Origin: Tatumella citrea
Lineage (GTDB): Bacteria > Pseudomonadota > Gammaproteobacteria > Enterobacterales > Enterobacteriaceae
Length of the DNA stretch: 64,000 nt
Assembly: GCF_002163585.1 (NCBI RefSeq)
Contig: NZ_CP015579.1
Location: 62,001-126,000 of the forward strand
Reading direction: 5' to 3'
Shown: positions 1 to 9,297 of the stretch, one piece after another
Layout of the letters: each line of letters starts with the position of its first letter
Position numbering within the stretch: position 1 is the stretch's first letter
Translations under genes and position numbers: made by a program
Notes under the pieces: generated by a model
Told to the model about the DNA's origin: nothing
The model's input: the letters and a program-made list of their open reading frames with translations, nothing else
Database searches by the model: none

Positions 1-1769
1 GGCTGTCTGACAAACTGATGGCCCTGATCACTGATCAGCAGATAGCCTCCGGGAGGCGGGCTGTTCAGCGTTTCGATAGCTTTACGGGTTTCGCTGGTAA
101 AAAAGGTAGCCGCTGCACTGTTAACCAGATTTTCCAGAGTGGTGGCGCTGACCGGGCGAAGCAGCACATTAATCCCGTTGAGTTGTCCTGATTTAGCTTT
201 AGCCACCAGAACATTCCAGTCCCTGGCATTCTCCAGGTTAACCAGGGCATTTTTCAGTCGTGTACAATCCATCGGCTGAGCACATAGCTGATTGGTCTGA
301 ATCACAATATCGGAAAAATCATCCAACAATATCATCCCGGATTTTTCGATAGCCAGTGCCAGTTGTGGATTGATTTTGAGAGTATCGGTAGAGCCCGGGT
401 GTAATTGCCGGCGAATTGTTTCCAGCAATGCCAGAGTTTCATCAATCGTTTCGGACTGGGGTAACGGCAAAGGTGTGGCGTTGTTCCAGTAAATCGCCGA
501 GCAGTCAAACGGCATATAGCCGTTCATTCGGTTCCCCTGATAAGTACCGGGTACTGAACACATCCCCTGACCTTTGACATTCAACAGATCACCCACCTGA
601 AGTTTCATGGTTGAGAGTTGTTTGAGTGAGGTGACTTCGATGCGCTGGGTGCCTTGCAACCATGCCAGGCTGAGTTTAAAAGGGGTTCCGGTCGGGACCC
701 AGCTCAACATCATGATCAGTGTGAGAATCGAACCCAACGCCAGAATGGCATTTTTCCGCCAACGCACCAGTGGAAATTCGCGAATTTCATCATGTAAGGA
801 GAGGAAACGTCCCTGACGTACCACCTGTTTGCTGGAGTTGATGTCAATCTCTGTGATTTTTCCCAGATCATGATGAATATAAGGCTTCCAGTATTCAGGG
901 TACCGTAGGTCGATCACACCCAGGGAGATATTGCTCTGTTCCTGATTAGATTCACCAAATAATCCCCAACGTTTTGGAATACCCTGCATGCAGTGTATCT
1001 CACGAAAATCACCTGGTCTGGCTGGCCGATAGATAAACCAAACAGATCCGGCGATCATCAACAGAGCGGGAAGGGCCAGCCATAGCATTACCCCGGGCGG
1101 AACCAGTTGGCTCAAAAACAGAATCAGCATTGCAAGGCAGATAATCAGAGCTTCTGCAGTACCGTCAGGCCTTGATAGTTGATGTTCTTCCGGGGTTTCT
1201 TTACGGATATGCAGTAATTCGATATTACTGCTTCGCTCTTTGCGGATCGACGCCGGGGAGTTGGCCGTCGCAGATCGCTGAGCCGGAAGCTCGGAAATTT
1301 CCCGGTCATAACTGGTGAGCTGATGGCCGTTCAGTGCAGTGACCAGCAGGATGTTACCGGCAGGAATGAGCTCTATGCTATTTTCTGCCGTGATAAATTG
1401 TTCCCAAAGAGGGGGAAGATGAATCTCTAAAGTATCCAGATAGTAACGGCGTTGTTGGGGTGATTCGGTAGATAGACCGTAGCGGGTGATCGGATGGGTG
1501 ACCGAATAAACTCTGTTGCTTTTTAGCGTTAATACGGGATTTTTACTGGCACCAGGTCGGTTTATTAACGGAAGGAACGATCTGGTGTGGCCAGGCATAC
1601 GAGCCAGGTATCTGATAACAGCCTGCTTTTCGTCAGAGGAAATCTTACGGAGCGAGGCGGGCGTCCGTAATAATATTTTCTCCGGGGAAGCCCGGTACCT
1701 CGTGACATAAACTATGATGGCGACTGTCAATATAATTGCCAATGCCAATAGTGTGATGATCATGATCAT
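1..1769 (-). CDS. igaA: IgaA/YrfF, inner-membrane repressor of the Rcs phosphorelay (3' end cut by window edge)
   Basis: The reverse strand is open from an ATG at 1769 to position 1, giving about 589 residues; the E. coli protein is about 710, so roughly the last 120 residues lie outside. Recognised from stretches such as YYLDTLEIHLPPLWEQF, KRWGLFGES and LNSPPPGGYLL, all close to E. coli YrfF. Hydrophobic segments appear at the N terminus, as a pair around residues 205-250, and near residue 335-360, as expected for this polytopic protein. In the family, IgaA restrains RcsD signalling at the inner membrane and is usually essential when Rcs is intact. An in-frame ATG at 1763 is an alternative start. 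It is divergent from nudE, as in E. coli. Confidence 0.93.
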   Translation of the reverse strand, partial: MIMIITLLALAIILTVAIIVYVTRYRASPEKILLRTPASLRKISSDEKQAVIRYLARMPGHTRSFLPLINRPGASKNPVLTLKSNRVYSVTHPITRYGLSTESPQQRRYYLDTLEIHLPPLWEQFITAENSIELIPAGNILLVTALNGHQLTSYDREISELPAQRSATANSPASIRKERSSNIELLHIRKETPEEHQLSRPDGTAEALIICLAMLILFLSQLVPPGVMLWLALPALLMIAGSVWFIYRPARPGDFREIHCMQGIPKRWGLFGESNQEQSNISLGVIDLRYPEYWKPYIHHDLGKITEIDINSSKQVVRQGRFLSLHDEIREFPLVRWRKNAILALGSILTLIMMLSWVPTGTPFKLSLAWLQGTQRIEVTSLKQLSTMKLQVGDLLNVKGQGMCSVPGTYQGNRMNGYMPFDCSAIYWNNATPLPLPQSETIDETLALLETIRRQLHPGSTDTLKINPQLALAIEKSGMILLDDFSDIVIQTNQLCAQPMDCTRLKNALVNLENARDWNVLVAKAKSGQLNGINVLLRPVSATTLENLVNSAAATFFTSETRKAIETLNSPPPGGYLLISDQGHQFVRQ

Positions 1770-2151
1770 GCAGTGTTCAACCTGGCCCTGAAAAATTCAC
1801 AAAGGTGATCAATCCCGGAAAAAATGCATTATTGTCATTTTTATCGAAAAAATTGCCATTGACAGTCATCCATGCAACGGAAATGATTTCATTATCAGAG
1901 GGTCGTAAATTCCGGAATGTTTGATAAATACGCTATGCTCGAACCATTCTATGATGGACAGTATCTGCAGGGTATCGGTTTATTCTGATTGTACAGCAGA
2001 CCTTTTCAGGTATAGCGGCGCAGAAAATAATGCCTGACCTGATGGCAGATGTGAAGAGTCACACTGAGATATTTGAGCTGGAAGGGGAAGCGTGGTTCAA
2101 TAGCTTTCAACTACTAATGCGTTCATAACAACGCTCTTTTCGAGGTTATCA
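1770..2151. promoter_or_regulatory. igaA-nudE divergent intergenic region
   Basis: These 382 bases separate two divergent genes and must hold both promoters. A weak sigma-70 candidate for nudE is TTGAGC (2073-2078), 17 bases, TTCAAT (2096-2101), followed by a GAGG ribosome site at 2141-2144. A TTGACA at 1859-1864 lacks a convincing -10 at proper distance. No small gene or RNA is evident. Confidence 0.35.
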
Positions 2152-2712
2152 ATGGGTCTCCTGAAAAAGCCGGAAATACTAAAAGTCAGTGAGGTTGCCC
2201 GTTCCCGACTGTTTACTATCCAGGAAGTATCCCTGGTATTCAGTAACGGAGAGCGGCGGATTTATGAACGAATGAAGCCCTCTTCGCGTGAGGCTGTGAT
2301 GATCCTGGCGCTGGACGGTGATTCGGTATTGCTGATCGAAGAGTATGCCGTAGGTCTGGAAAGTTATGAGCTGGGTTTCCCGAAAGGACTGATTGATCCA
2401 GGAGAAACACCTCTGCAAGCCGCACAACGCGAGCTGAAAGAAGAGGCGGGTTATGGCGCCGGAAAAACAGAGTTACTGGCCAGCCTTACAATGGCCCCTT
2501 CTTATTTTTCCAGCCGGATGAACATTATCGTGGCCGAAGACCTCTATCCGGAAAAGCTGGAAGGGGATGAACCTGAACCTCTGGTTCTGCATCGGTGGCC
2601 GCTGAATGACCTGTTGTCTTTGCTGGAAAAAGAGCAGTTCAGCGAAGCACGCAATGTCAGCGCCTTATTTTTACTACGTGAATGGCTGATCAGGCAGGGA
2701 AGAACGGTCTGA
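2152..2712 (+). CDS. nudE: ADP compounds hydrolase NudE (Nudix)
   Basis: A 186-residue protein, the same length as E. coli NudE. The Nudix box is complete at about residues 79-101: it starts GLIDPGET and continues with RELKEEAGYG, supplying the glutamates that bind the catalytic metal. The family hydrolyses ADP-ribose, Ap3A and NADH-type ADP compounds in the cytoplasm. GAGG lies seven bases before the ATG. The gene sits alone between igaA and mrcA, as in E. coli, and ends in a hairpin terminator shared with the convergent mrcA. Confidence 0.96.
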   Translation: MGLLKKPEILKVSEVARSRLFTIQEVSLVFSNGERRIYERMKPSSREAVMILALDGDSVLLIEEYAVGLESYELGFPKGLIDPGETPLQAAQRELKEEAGYGAGKTELLASLTMAPSYFSSRMNIIVAEDLYPEKLEGDEPEPLVLHRWPLNDLLSLLEKEQFSEARNVSALFLLREWLIRQGRTV

Positions 2713-2730
2713 CAGTTTATCCGACAGATA

Positions 2731-2757
2731 AAAAAGCCGGCAATGCCGGCTTTTTTT
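2731..2757. terminator. bidirectional terminator between nudE and mrcA
   Basis: A-tract, GCCGGC stem, AAT loop, GCCGGC stem, T-tract. The symmetry allows it to end transcripts from both the nudE side (+) and the mrcA side (-). Confidence 0.9.
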
Positions 2758-2772
2758 GGTTCATTGTCAGAC

Positions 2773-5325
2773 TCAGAACAGATCGTGACTCTGACCGTTA
2801 TCCATGATCGTCGGACTGGAGTCATTCACCGAATATTCAGTAGGCTGAGTTCCGGTAATAAAGTATTCCTGGCGGCTGTTGCTGCCTCCTTTAGACAATT
2901 TCCCGGTACTGCGATCAATGGTAACAGTGGTGATCCCTTCCGGTGGAACCAGCGGGCGTAGCGGCACACCGTCCAGTGCTACTTTCATATAATCATCCCA
3001 GGCCGGTTGGGCGCTCTTCGCACCACCTTCATAGCCTGAAGCCTGATCTTTAATCGCACCAGACAATGTACTGCGTCCAAGATCGCGGCGGGCATCATCG
3101 AAGCCAATCCAGACCGAAGTTGCGATATCCGGGCCAAATCCGGAGAACCATGCATCTTTAGAATTATTGGTTGTCCCGGTTTTACCACCGATATCATTTC
3201 GCTTCAGGTCTCTGCCGGCCCGCCAGCCTGTACCCTGCCAGCCTGGTTCACCAAACACATTCGAATTCAGCGCACTTTTAATCAGGAAAGAAAGCTGTGT
3301 GCTGATCACATGAGGTGCATATTGCTGATCTGCAGCAGCCTGGTCCGGGGCCTGTTCAAGATCGGTTTGCGGCGGTGTGGTTGGTGCAGCTGATGACTGC
3401 CCTGGCTCGGCCACATTTTCAATACTTTCTTCATTGAGTGCCGCGGATTTTGGCGTATCCCCATAAATTACCGGGATATTACATTCCGGGCAGGCAATTT
3501 TGGGTTTTTCTTCGAAGGCTGTAGTTCCGTCAGCATTCTCTATCCGTTGGATAAACCACGGGTCGATCAGGAATCCGCCGTTGGTTAGGGTGGCATAGCC
3601 ACGAACCATTTGCAGAGGGGTGAACGAGGCTGCACCTAACGCCAGAGATTCAGTGTGAACGATATTCTGGGCAGGGAAACCAAGACGCTGTAAGTACTGC
3701 ACGGCGTAATCAACACCCATTGCCCTCATGGCTCTGACCATGACTACGTTTTTCGACAAACCAAGCCCTTCACGCAGACGGATGGGGCCATCATAAGTGT
3801 TTGGCGAGTTATGTGGCCGCCAGTCAGCCCCGGCACCGGCATCCCAACGTGAAATCGGGGCATCATTAAGCATCGTGGCCAGTGTCAGACCTTTATCCAT
3901 AGCAGCGGTATACAGGAAAGGCTTGATGTTAGAACCGACCTGACGCAGTGCCTGGGTGGCACGGTTAAACATGCTCTGGCCGTAATCGAACCCACCGACC
4001 AGGGCAATAATCGCACCGGTTTTTGAGTTTAGTGATACCAGTGCTGAATTGACATCCGGTACCTGAGCCAGCATCCACTGACTGTCAGCCTGACGTACCC
4101 AGATAAGCTGACCCGGTTGAACTACCTGATCAACACTACGCGGGGTAGCACCTTGCAGGGTATCGGATTTAAAAGGTCTGGCCCAGCGAACTGCGTCCAG
4201 AGACAGCGACAGGGTCGTGCCTCCTTTCATAACTACGCTGGCTGAACCCGGAGTGGCAGACATCACGACTGCCGGATACAAAGGCCCATATACCGGCAAA
4301 GAATTCAGTTCATCATTGACCCTGGCGTTGTCCCAGGGTTGATCGGCTGGTTTCCATAACACTTTTTGCGGCCCGCGGTAGCCATGACGCATATCATAGT
4401 CGATGACATTTTTACGTACGGCATCCTGCGCTGCAGTCTGCAGTTTGCGGGTAATGGTGGTGTAGACTTTAAAACCATCAGTATAAGCATTATCACCGTA
4501 GCGTTTCACCATCTCCTGGCGAACCATCTCGGTAATATAAGGTGCAGTAAACGCAACTTCCGGGCCGTGGTAGCTGGCATCAATTTTTTCCTGACGCGCT
4601 TCATCATATTGCTGCTGTGTAATGTAGTTCTGATCCAGCATACGTGACAGGACGACATTACGGCGGGCTAATGCCCTGGCCGGGGAATAGAGCGGGTTGA
4701 AGGTCGATGGCGCTTTGGGTAAACCGGCGATCATTGCCATTTCGCTCAGTGTCAGCTGGTCAACATTTTTACCGAAGTACACCTGAGCTGCAGCACCAAC
4801 ACCATAAGCACGATAACCCAGATAGATCTTATTCAGATAAAGTTCGAGAATTTCATCTTTGCTGAGTAGTTGTTCAATACGGATGGCCAGGAAGGCTTCC
4901 CTGATTTTCCTCATCAGCGTTTTTTCTGGTGTCAGGAAAAAGTTACGTGCCAACTGCTGAGTAATCGTACTCGCGCCTTGCGTTGCATGGCCTGTCATCA
5001 GTGCGATACTGGCGGCACGGAAAATACCTACCGGGTCAACGCCATGGTGTTCATAAAAACGGCTGTCTTCGGTAGCAATGAAGGCCTTTACCATTTCCGG
5101 TGGGATCTGGTTGAGCTTAAGTGGCACACGGCGTTTTTCACCAAATTGTGCAATGAGTTCGCCGTCGGCGCTGTACACCTGCATAGGTGTTTGCAGGCGA
5201 ACGTCTTTCAGCGTGTTTACGTCGGGTAATTGCGGTTCAATATACTTGTATAAGCCATAAACCGAGCCGAGTCCCAGCAATACGCAACACACTGCAAAAA
5301 TGAATAAATACTTTAAGAACTTCAC
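2773..5325 (-). CDS. mrcA: Penicillin-binding protein 1A (bifunctional transglycosylase/transpeptidase)
   Basis: It polymerises and cross-links peptidoglycan at the inner membrane. Starting at the GTG at 5325 gives 850 residues beginning MKFLKYLF, the same length and N terminus as E. coli PBP1a. A GGGA site lies eight bases upstream, whereas the in-frame TTG at 5349 has no ribosome site. A single membrane anchor spans about residues 5-25. The glycosyltransferase domain carries EDSRFYEHHGVD and TITQQLARN. The transpeptidase domain carries the catalytic SNIK (S-x-x-K), SKN and KTGTT. An OB-like insert lies between them. It is divergent from hofM, as in E. coli. Confidence 0.97.
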   Translation of the reverse strand: MKFLKYLFIFAVCCVLLGLGSVYGLYKYIEPQLPDVNTLKDVRLQTPMQVYSADGELIAQFGEKRRVPLKLNQIPPEMVKAFIATEDSRFYEHHGVDPVGIFRAASIALMTGHATQGASTITQQLARNFFLTPEKTLMRKIREAFLAIRIEQLLSKDEILELYLNKIYLGYRAYGVGAAAQVYFGKNVDQLTLSEMAMIAGLPKAPSTFNPLYSPARALARRNVVLSRMLDQNYITQQQYDEARQEKIDASYHGPEVAFTAPYITEMVRQEMVKRYGDNAYTDGFKVYTTITRKLQTAAQDAVRKNVIDYDMRHGYRGPQKVLWKPADQPWDNARVNDELNSLPVYGPLYPAVVMSATPGSASVVMKGGTTLSLSLDAVRWARPFKSDTLQGATPRSVDQVVQPGQLIWVRQADSQWMLAQVPDVNSALVSLNSKTGAIIALVGGFDYGQSMFNRATQALRQVGSNIKPFLYTAAMDKGLTLATMLNDAPISRWDAGAGADWRPHNSPNTYDGPIRLREGLGLSKNVVMVRAMRAMGVDYAVQYLQRLGFPAQNIVHTESLALGAASFTPLQMVRGYATLTNGGFLIDPWFIQRIENADGTTAFEEKPKIACPECNIPVIYGDTPKSAALNEESIENVAEPGQSSAAPTTPPQTDLEQAPDQAAADQQYAPHVISTQLSFLIKSALNSNVFGEPGWQGTGWRAGRDLKRNDIGGKTGTTNNSKDAWFSGFGPDIATSVWIGFDDARRDLGRSTLSGAIKDQASGYEGGAKSAQPAWDDYMKVALDGVPLRPLVPPEGITTVTIDRSTGKLSKGGSNSRQEYFITGTQPTEYSVNDSSPTIMDNGQSHDLF

Positions 5326-5444
5326 CTGAAATTTCCCGCTATAGGTCAACCGGACAGTTTATAAACAATCGGCGCGTAGTATAAATGCAAGAGGGATGCT
5401 TTGATACGTCATTTTACGGAACGGACACAACGGAGGTGTCGCCG

Positions 5445-6275
5445 ATGTTCTTTTCTCACTGGAATATTGGGCTGGATATACAGCCCGATCAGGTTACTGC
5501 CCTGGCGATTCAACGGCAGCGGCGGGGCTGGAAAATCTGTCACCGGTGGCAGCATGCACTAAGCGTTGATCACAGTGTTGAAGCTAATCATCAGCCACAG
5601 GAAGAACTGATTCAGTTACTGAGCCAGTGGCAGAAACGATTGCCCGCGAATGTTTCATTGCGGGTAGGTTTACCACCCCATCTGGTATTACGGCGGAATC
5701 TGGCGGTTCCGTCAGCAGTGCTTCATGAGCCCCGGCTTGGCCATTATGTTCGTACGGCATCCGGTCAGTTGTTCCCGGAAGGCCATGGAACGCTGGCGAT
5801 GGATTATCAATACAGCACTGATGATTCTCCACAGGTATCCGTCACAATGGTCAGCCAGTCGGTGCTCCAGCAATGGATAAGGCTTTTCCAGCGTGCCGGA
5901 CTTCGTCCGGATGTTTTTGAACTCATGCCTGGCTGTCTGGCCGAAATTATGAAGTTACTGCCGCAGAACGAGGACAGAATTTTATTGCATGGCAGCGAGG
6001 CATTCTGGATGTGGTCCTGTTGCCGGGATGGTGTTATTAGCTATGGCTGGCAGTTTCGTCAGCAATCACCGGATGCTGGCGGATTGTGCCTGCAACAATG
6101 TCCCGAAGCCAGAGAGCGCTTTTTTTGCAGTACTCAACAACAGCCACTACCACCAGGTTTTCACTCTTTTCAGCCTTTTACTTTGTTATCTCACCGCAGT
6201 TCTTTGTCTGCGGATCATGAAAGCAGTTTCACTGTTGCTGCCGGGCTCGCTTTGCGTCAGGAGGACAGGCTATGA
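5445..6275 (+). CDS. hofM: HofM, PilM-like component of the DNA-uptake apparatus
   Basis: 276 residues beginning MFFSHWNIGLDIQPDQ. The ATG at 5445 is chosen because GGAGG sits at 5432-5436 and the protein then starts like E. coli HofM; the frame stays open further upstream, but without similarity. PilM proteins are actin-like cytoplasmic factors that recruit PilN at the base of type IV pilus machines. In E. coli the hof genes are needed to use external DNA as a nutrient. It is first in hofMNOPQ and overlaps hofN by four bases (ATGA). The family is short and fast-evolving, so identity rests partly on synteny. Confidence 0.88.
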   Translation: MFFSHWNIGLDIQPDQVTALAIQRQRRGWKICHRWQHALSVDHSVEANHQPQEELIQLLSQWQKRLPANVSLRVGLPPHLVLRRNLAVPSAVLHEPRLGHYVRTASGQLFPEGHGTLAMDYQYSTDDSPQVSVTMVSQSVLQQWIRLFQRAGLRPDVFELMPGCLAEIMKLLPQNEDRILLHGSEAFWMWSCCRDGVISYGWQFRQQSPDAGGLCLQQCPEARERFFCSTQQQPLPPGFHSFQPFTLLSHRSSLSADHESSFTVAAGLALRQEDRL

Positions 6276-6835
6276 CCCGGGTGAATTTATTGCCGTGGCG
6301 CGAAAAAATACTGCATCGCAGAAAGAGAGTCTGGCTGTCCGGAATCTTATTGCTATTACTGACTGTGATTGTCATTTCGACAGGCATCCGTCAATACCTT
6401 AAAGGATGTCGGATACGTTCAGATTTATGGGGCAGTCAGCAGCAGGCAGCGATTCAGGGAACTGTTCAACTGCTTGCTTTGCAGCAACAACTGAATCAAC
6501 AGCTAATTGAATTGCAGAGGAAAAATAGCGCTTATCGGCGTCAGGAGAATGCTTTTTTACACTGGAGGATGTTTTTGTCACAGTTGCCGTCACTGATGCC
6601 CGATCCGGTATGGCTGCATTCTCTGAGTCAGCAACAAGGTAACCTGATACTTAAAGGGCAGGCAGATACGCTGGCGAGCTTATTTAGCTTCAGCAGCAGT
6701 CTCCGGGCTCAGCCATTTTTTACCCGCATTGATATTCAGGAACTTGGTGAGATTCCAACCGGGGAATATGGTTTTTCGTTGAAAGCAGCACTGGCGGAAT
6801 TGATGCAGTTTTCAGAGGAGTATCATAATGAATGA
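6272..6835 (+). CDS. hofN: HofN, PilN-like inner-membrane component of DNA uptake
   Basis: 187 residues starting MTRVNLLPWREK, the conserved PilN motif (VNLLPWR) that contacts PilM. One membrane helix spans about residues 22-40 and is followed by a coiled-coil-rich periplasmic region (LLALQQQLNQQLIELQRKN). Its start overlaps the hofM stop, and its 3' end overlaps hofO by eight bases, indicating translational coupling. The role, alignment of the secretin with the inner-membrane platform, is inferred from PilN. Confidence 0.9.
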   Translation: MTRVNLLPWREKILHRRKRVWLSGILLLLLTVIVISTGIRQYLKGCRIRSDLWGSQQQAAIQGTVQLLALQQQLNQQLIELQRKNSAYRRQENAFLHWRMFLSQLPSLMPDPVWLHSLSQQQGNLILKGQADTLASLFSFSSSLRAQPFFTRIDIQELGEIPTGEYGFSLKAALAELMQFSEEYHNE

Positions 6836-7325
6836 TCTCTGTTTATCTCTGTTATTCCGACCACCCCGCCAGCAGTGGATGGTTTTCAGTTTCCTGTCCG
6901 CCGTTACGATTCTGATTGCATATTTTATGGCGATTTTGCCTGAGTGGCAGCGCTATCAGCACAGTGAACAACAATACCTGCAGCAACGTATTGCCCTGAC
7001 CAGGCAGCGGGAGCAGTTTGTTCAGTTGGCTGCTCCTGAAGAGCAACGCGCTTTATGTCAGTCTGCCAGTGAGGTCCAACGGGTTACGCCAGGAGATACT
7101 CTGGAACAATTACTTGCGGCCAGCCAGAGGAAAGTAAAACGTTGGCGTAATGGTATTCGGCCGGTTGAATTGCAACTGGAACTTCAGTGGCCTGATGTTT
7201 CTGAGTTTTTCCGGCAGATGGCACAGCTCAATCCGCCTTTGTTACCTGGCCGTTTCTCCCTTGAATACCAGTCAGAGTCAGAGGGAGGGTTACAGATGGC
7301 GATGTGGCTTAACCGCCATGAATAA
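6828..7325 (+). CDS. hofO: HofO, PilO-like inner-membrane component of DNA uptake
   Basis: 165 residues with one membrane helix near residues 17-36 and a periplasmic coiled coil (YQHSEQQYLQQRIALTRQRE). The order M-N-O-P-Q and the topology identify it as the PilO-like partner of HofN; primary sequence alone would be weak. It overlaps both neighbours by eight bases. Confidence 0.84.
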   Translation: MNDLCLSLLFRPPRQQWMVFSFLSAVTILIAYFMAILPEWQRYQHSEQQYLQQRIALTRQREQFVQLAAPEEQRALCQSASEVQRVTPGDTLEQLLAASQRKVKRWRNGIRPVELQLELQWPDVSEFFRQMAQLNPPLLPGRFSLEYQSESEGGLQMAMWLNRHE

Positions 7326-7665
7326 TTTCTGGTTAATCCTGTGCCTTTTCAGTAGCAGCGTATTGTGTAGCGAGCGTGACCCTTTTCGTCCTCTGGTTTC
7401 TGGTCAGTCATGCCGGGCCTCCGGGAATAATAATGAAGCACAGTGGAAACTTCAGGGGACCTTACTACAGCAGGACAAACAGGCAGCAAGGATGTTGCAT
7501 CCACAACACGGACACTATTTATTGTTACCGGGTCAGTTTTTGCCGGGGACTTTGTGGCAGGTTGAGCAGATTGACCGGCGAAGGATCGTCCTTCGACATA
7601 GTAAAGAATGCCGGCCTGCCAAATGGACAATGACTCTGACGAAAGGATATCGTTATGAAGATTGA
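7318..7665 (+). CDS. hofP: HofP, PilP-like component of DNA uptake
   Basis: 115 residues from the ATG at 7318, which overlaps the hofO stop. The N terminus (MNNFWLILCLFSSSVLC) looks like a signal peptide and is followed by SERDPFRPL, the DPF(R/x)P motif typical of PilP proteins. PilP links the inner-membrane PilNO pair to the secretin. A longer in-frame extension upstream lies wholly inside hofO and is not credible. The 3' end overlaps hofQ by 11 bases. Confidence 0.85.
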   Translation: MNNFWLILCLFSSSVLCSERDPFRPLVSGQSCRASGNNNEAQWKLQGTLLQQDKQAARMLHPQHGHYLLLPGQFLPGTLWQVEQIDRRRIVLRHSKECRPAKWTMTLTKGYRYED

Positions 7666-8938
7666 TTTCCTGCTTTTTTACTTTCTGGCTAGTGTTGCTT
7701 CTGCTTCTGCTTCTGCTTCTGCTTCTGCTTCTGCTTCTGCTCCTAAAGTCCCGGTCAGTGGAAATACGATAACGCTTGATTTTGAAGCCACCCCGGTAGA
7801 TCAGATTTTTTATCATCTGGCTGAGTTCCGGCAGGTCAACCTGGTGATTGCCCCTGATGTGAACAGAGAGATATCTGTAAGATTGCATCAGGTTGACTGG
7901 TTACAGGCCGTTTCTCTGGTGGCCGAAATAGCCGGTGTTCATGCCGAACTCAGGCAAAACATACTGCGCGTTTCTCCTTCGGTGCCGGAAAAACCAGCAC
8001 CGGGAACGGCTGGTCAGCCAGAGAAAAGCCATGTTCCTTTGAAAACTCAGCGTTTTATTCTTCGTTACACCGACGTCAATGAGATCCGCTCTTTGTTGCA
8101 AAGCGACCGTGCCGGTTTGCTGACCCCTGACGGTCGGATTTCCCTGAACAGCAGAGCAAATATGTTAATTATCCGGGATACCGAATCAGCACTGGCAGAT
8201 ATCGCACAATGGATAAAAGTATTTGATGTGGCAATCCCTCAGGTTGAAATTACCGCCCATATTGTCACCATTAGCGAAGAGCAATTGAATGAACTGGGGG
8301 TTCACTGGGGGCTGACGGGCAGCACGCTGATTGATGATATTTTGTCTTCCCCGACATTGGGGATTCCTTTGCAGGTTGAATCCCCTTTTATTACCGCCGG
8401 AATGACGCTGACGCGGCTTAACGGGAAAATGCTGAACCTGGAATTAACAGCCCTTGAGCAGGAAAATCAGGTCGATATCATCGCCAGCCCACGGCTAATT
8501 ACATCTCACGGTAATGCGGCCTCTATCAAACAAGGGACAGAAATTCCTTATGTGGTTTCGCAGGGCAAAGATGATGCGGCAACAGTCGAATTTAAAGAAG
8601 CAGTGCTGGGTATGAAAATTACTCCGGAAGTGCTGGGTGAAGGTAATTTGCGGCTCACTATTCGCATCAGCCAGAATGTGCCAGGTAAAGCATTGCAAAA
8701 AGGGAACAATGTTCCTTTGAGCATCGATAAACAGGAAATAGAGACCAAAGTGACGATTCAGGACGGGCAAACACTGGCGCTGGGGGGAATTTTCCAGCAA
8801 CATCAAAGCTATCAGCAAAATAAAGTTCCCGGACTGGCGCAATTGCCGTTAGCCGGCCACTTATTCCGCCGTGATATGAGTCAACAAACCAGGCGGGAAC
8901 TTGTGATATTTATCACTCCAAGGCTGATATTTCCCTGA
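7655..8938 (+). CDS. hofQ: HofQ, outer-membrane secretin for DNA uptake
   Basis: 427 residues. A hydrophobic signal segment (MKIDFLLFYFLASV) is followed by a run of seven Ala-Ser pairs (residues 15-28). The mature part has an N0/STN-like domain (about 35-110), an N1-like domain (about 125-210) and the C-terminal secretin domain (about 250-427), with IIASPRL, GQTLALGG, VPGLAQLPLAGHLFR and ELVIFITPRLI. Secretins form multimeric pores; HofQ is the predicted DNA pore. It is last in hofMNOPQ and lies upstream of aroK, as in E. coli. The Ala-Ser run is encoded by a perfect hexanucleotide repeat and makes the protein slightly longer than the roughly 412 residues of E. coli HofQ. Confidence 0.94.
   Translation: MKIDFLLFYFLASVASASASASASASASAPKVPVSGNTITLDFEATPVDQIFYHLAEFRQVNLVIAPDVNREISVRLHQVDWLQAVSLVAEIAGVHAELRQNILRVSPSVPEKPAPGTAGQPEKSHVPLKTQRFILRYTDVNEIRSLLQSDRAGLLTPDGRISLNSRANMLIIRDTESALADIAQWIKVFDVAIPQVEITAHIVTISEEQLNELGVHWGLTGSTLIDDILSSPTLGIPLQVESPFITAGMTLTRLNGKMLNLELTALEQENQVDIIASPRLITSHGNAASIKQGTEIPYVVSQGKDDAATVEFKEAVLGMKITPEVLGEGNLRLTIRISQNVPGKALQKGNNVPLSIDKQEIETKVTIQDGQTLALGGIFQQHQSYQQNKVPGLAQLPLAGHLFRRDMSQQTRRELVIFITPRLIFP
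7697..7741 (+). repeat. GCTTCT hexanucleotide microsatellite (7.5 copies) in hofQ
   Basis: Seven perfect GCTTCT units plus one extra GCT, in frame, encode alternating Ala-Ser at HofQ residues 15-29. Because the unit is six bases, copy-number change would alter the signal-peptide/linker length by two residues per unit without a frameshift. Confidence 0.97.
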
Positions 8939-9297
8939 TTAAGGTAGCTATTCGCGCTCCGGACAGGGATCATCGTTGACGCAGCCCGTTATTTAGCATA
9001 AAAGATTAGCGATTTTGTAAACCCGGAGCAGCTGCCCGGGACCAGATAAAATATCAGGTTATGTCTGTAGCCTGCCGTATGTTTGTTGCAAAAATGAACA
9101 AAACACACGGTTAAATATCGCTCCGTGGGGAGAAAGCTTCACCGGAGATCATTTATTTGGTTGCCAAATGGCCCTGAGTGTTGAGATAATTTTTCGTCTG
9201 ACTCTTATTAACGCTTATGAGGTCTCAGTGTCTGTCCCGCCTGTCAGCAAGGCTGAACGCGGGGTATCATCAACGAATTCTTAGTAATACCGATAAA
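8939..9297. other. hofQ-aroK intergenic region
   Basis: These 359 bases between two same-strand genes hold no recognisable gene. The aroK promoter is expected here. TTGAGA at 9181-9186 followed by a TTATTA-like hexamer at 9205-9210 (18-base spacing) is a weak candidate. A small CCCGG/CCGGG hairpin near 9022-9040 has no T-tract. An in-frame ATG at 9217 lies upstream of aroK but would add 27 residues with no family match. Confidence 0.3.

Noticed and set aside
4870..5229. 119-codon plus-strand frame inside mrcA
   Set aside because: Antisense to the conserved glycosyltransferase domain of PBP1a; no supporting signal.
7349..7888. Reverse-strand open frame with a long Arg-Ser run
   Set aside because: It is the antisense reading of the GCTTCT repeat and of hofP/hofQ; no ribosome site, no family likeness.
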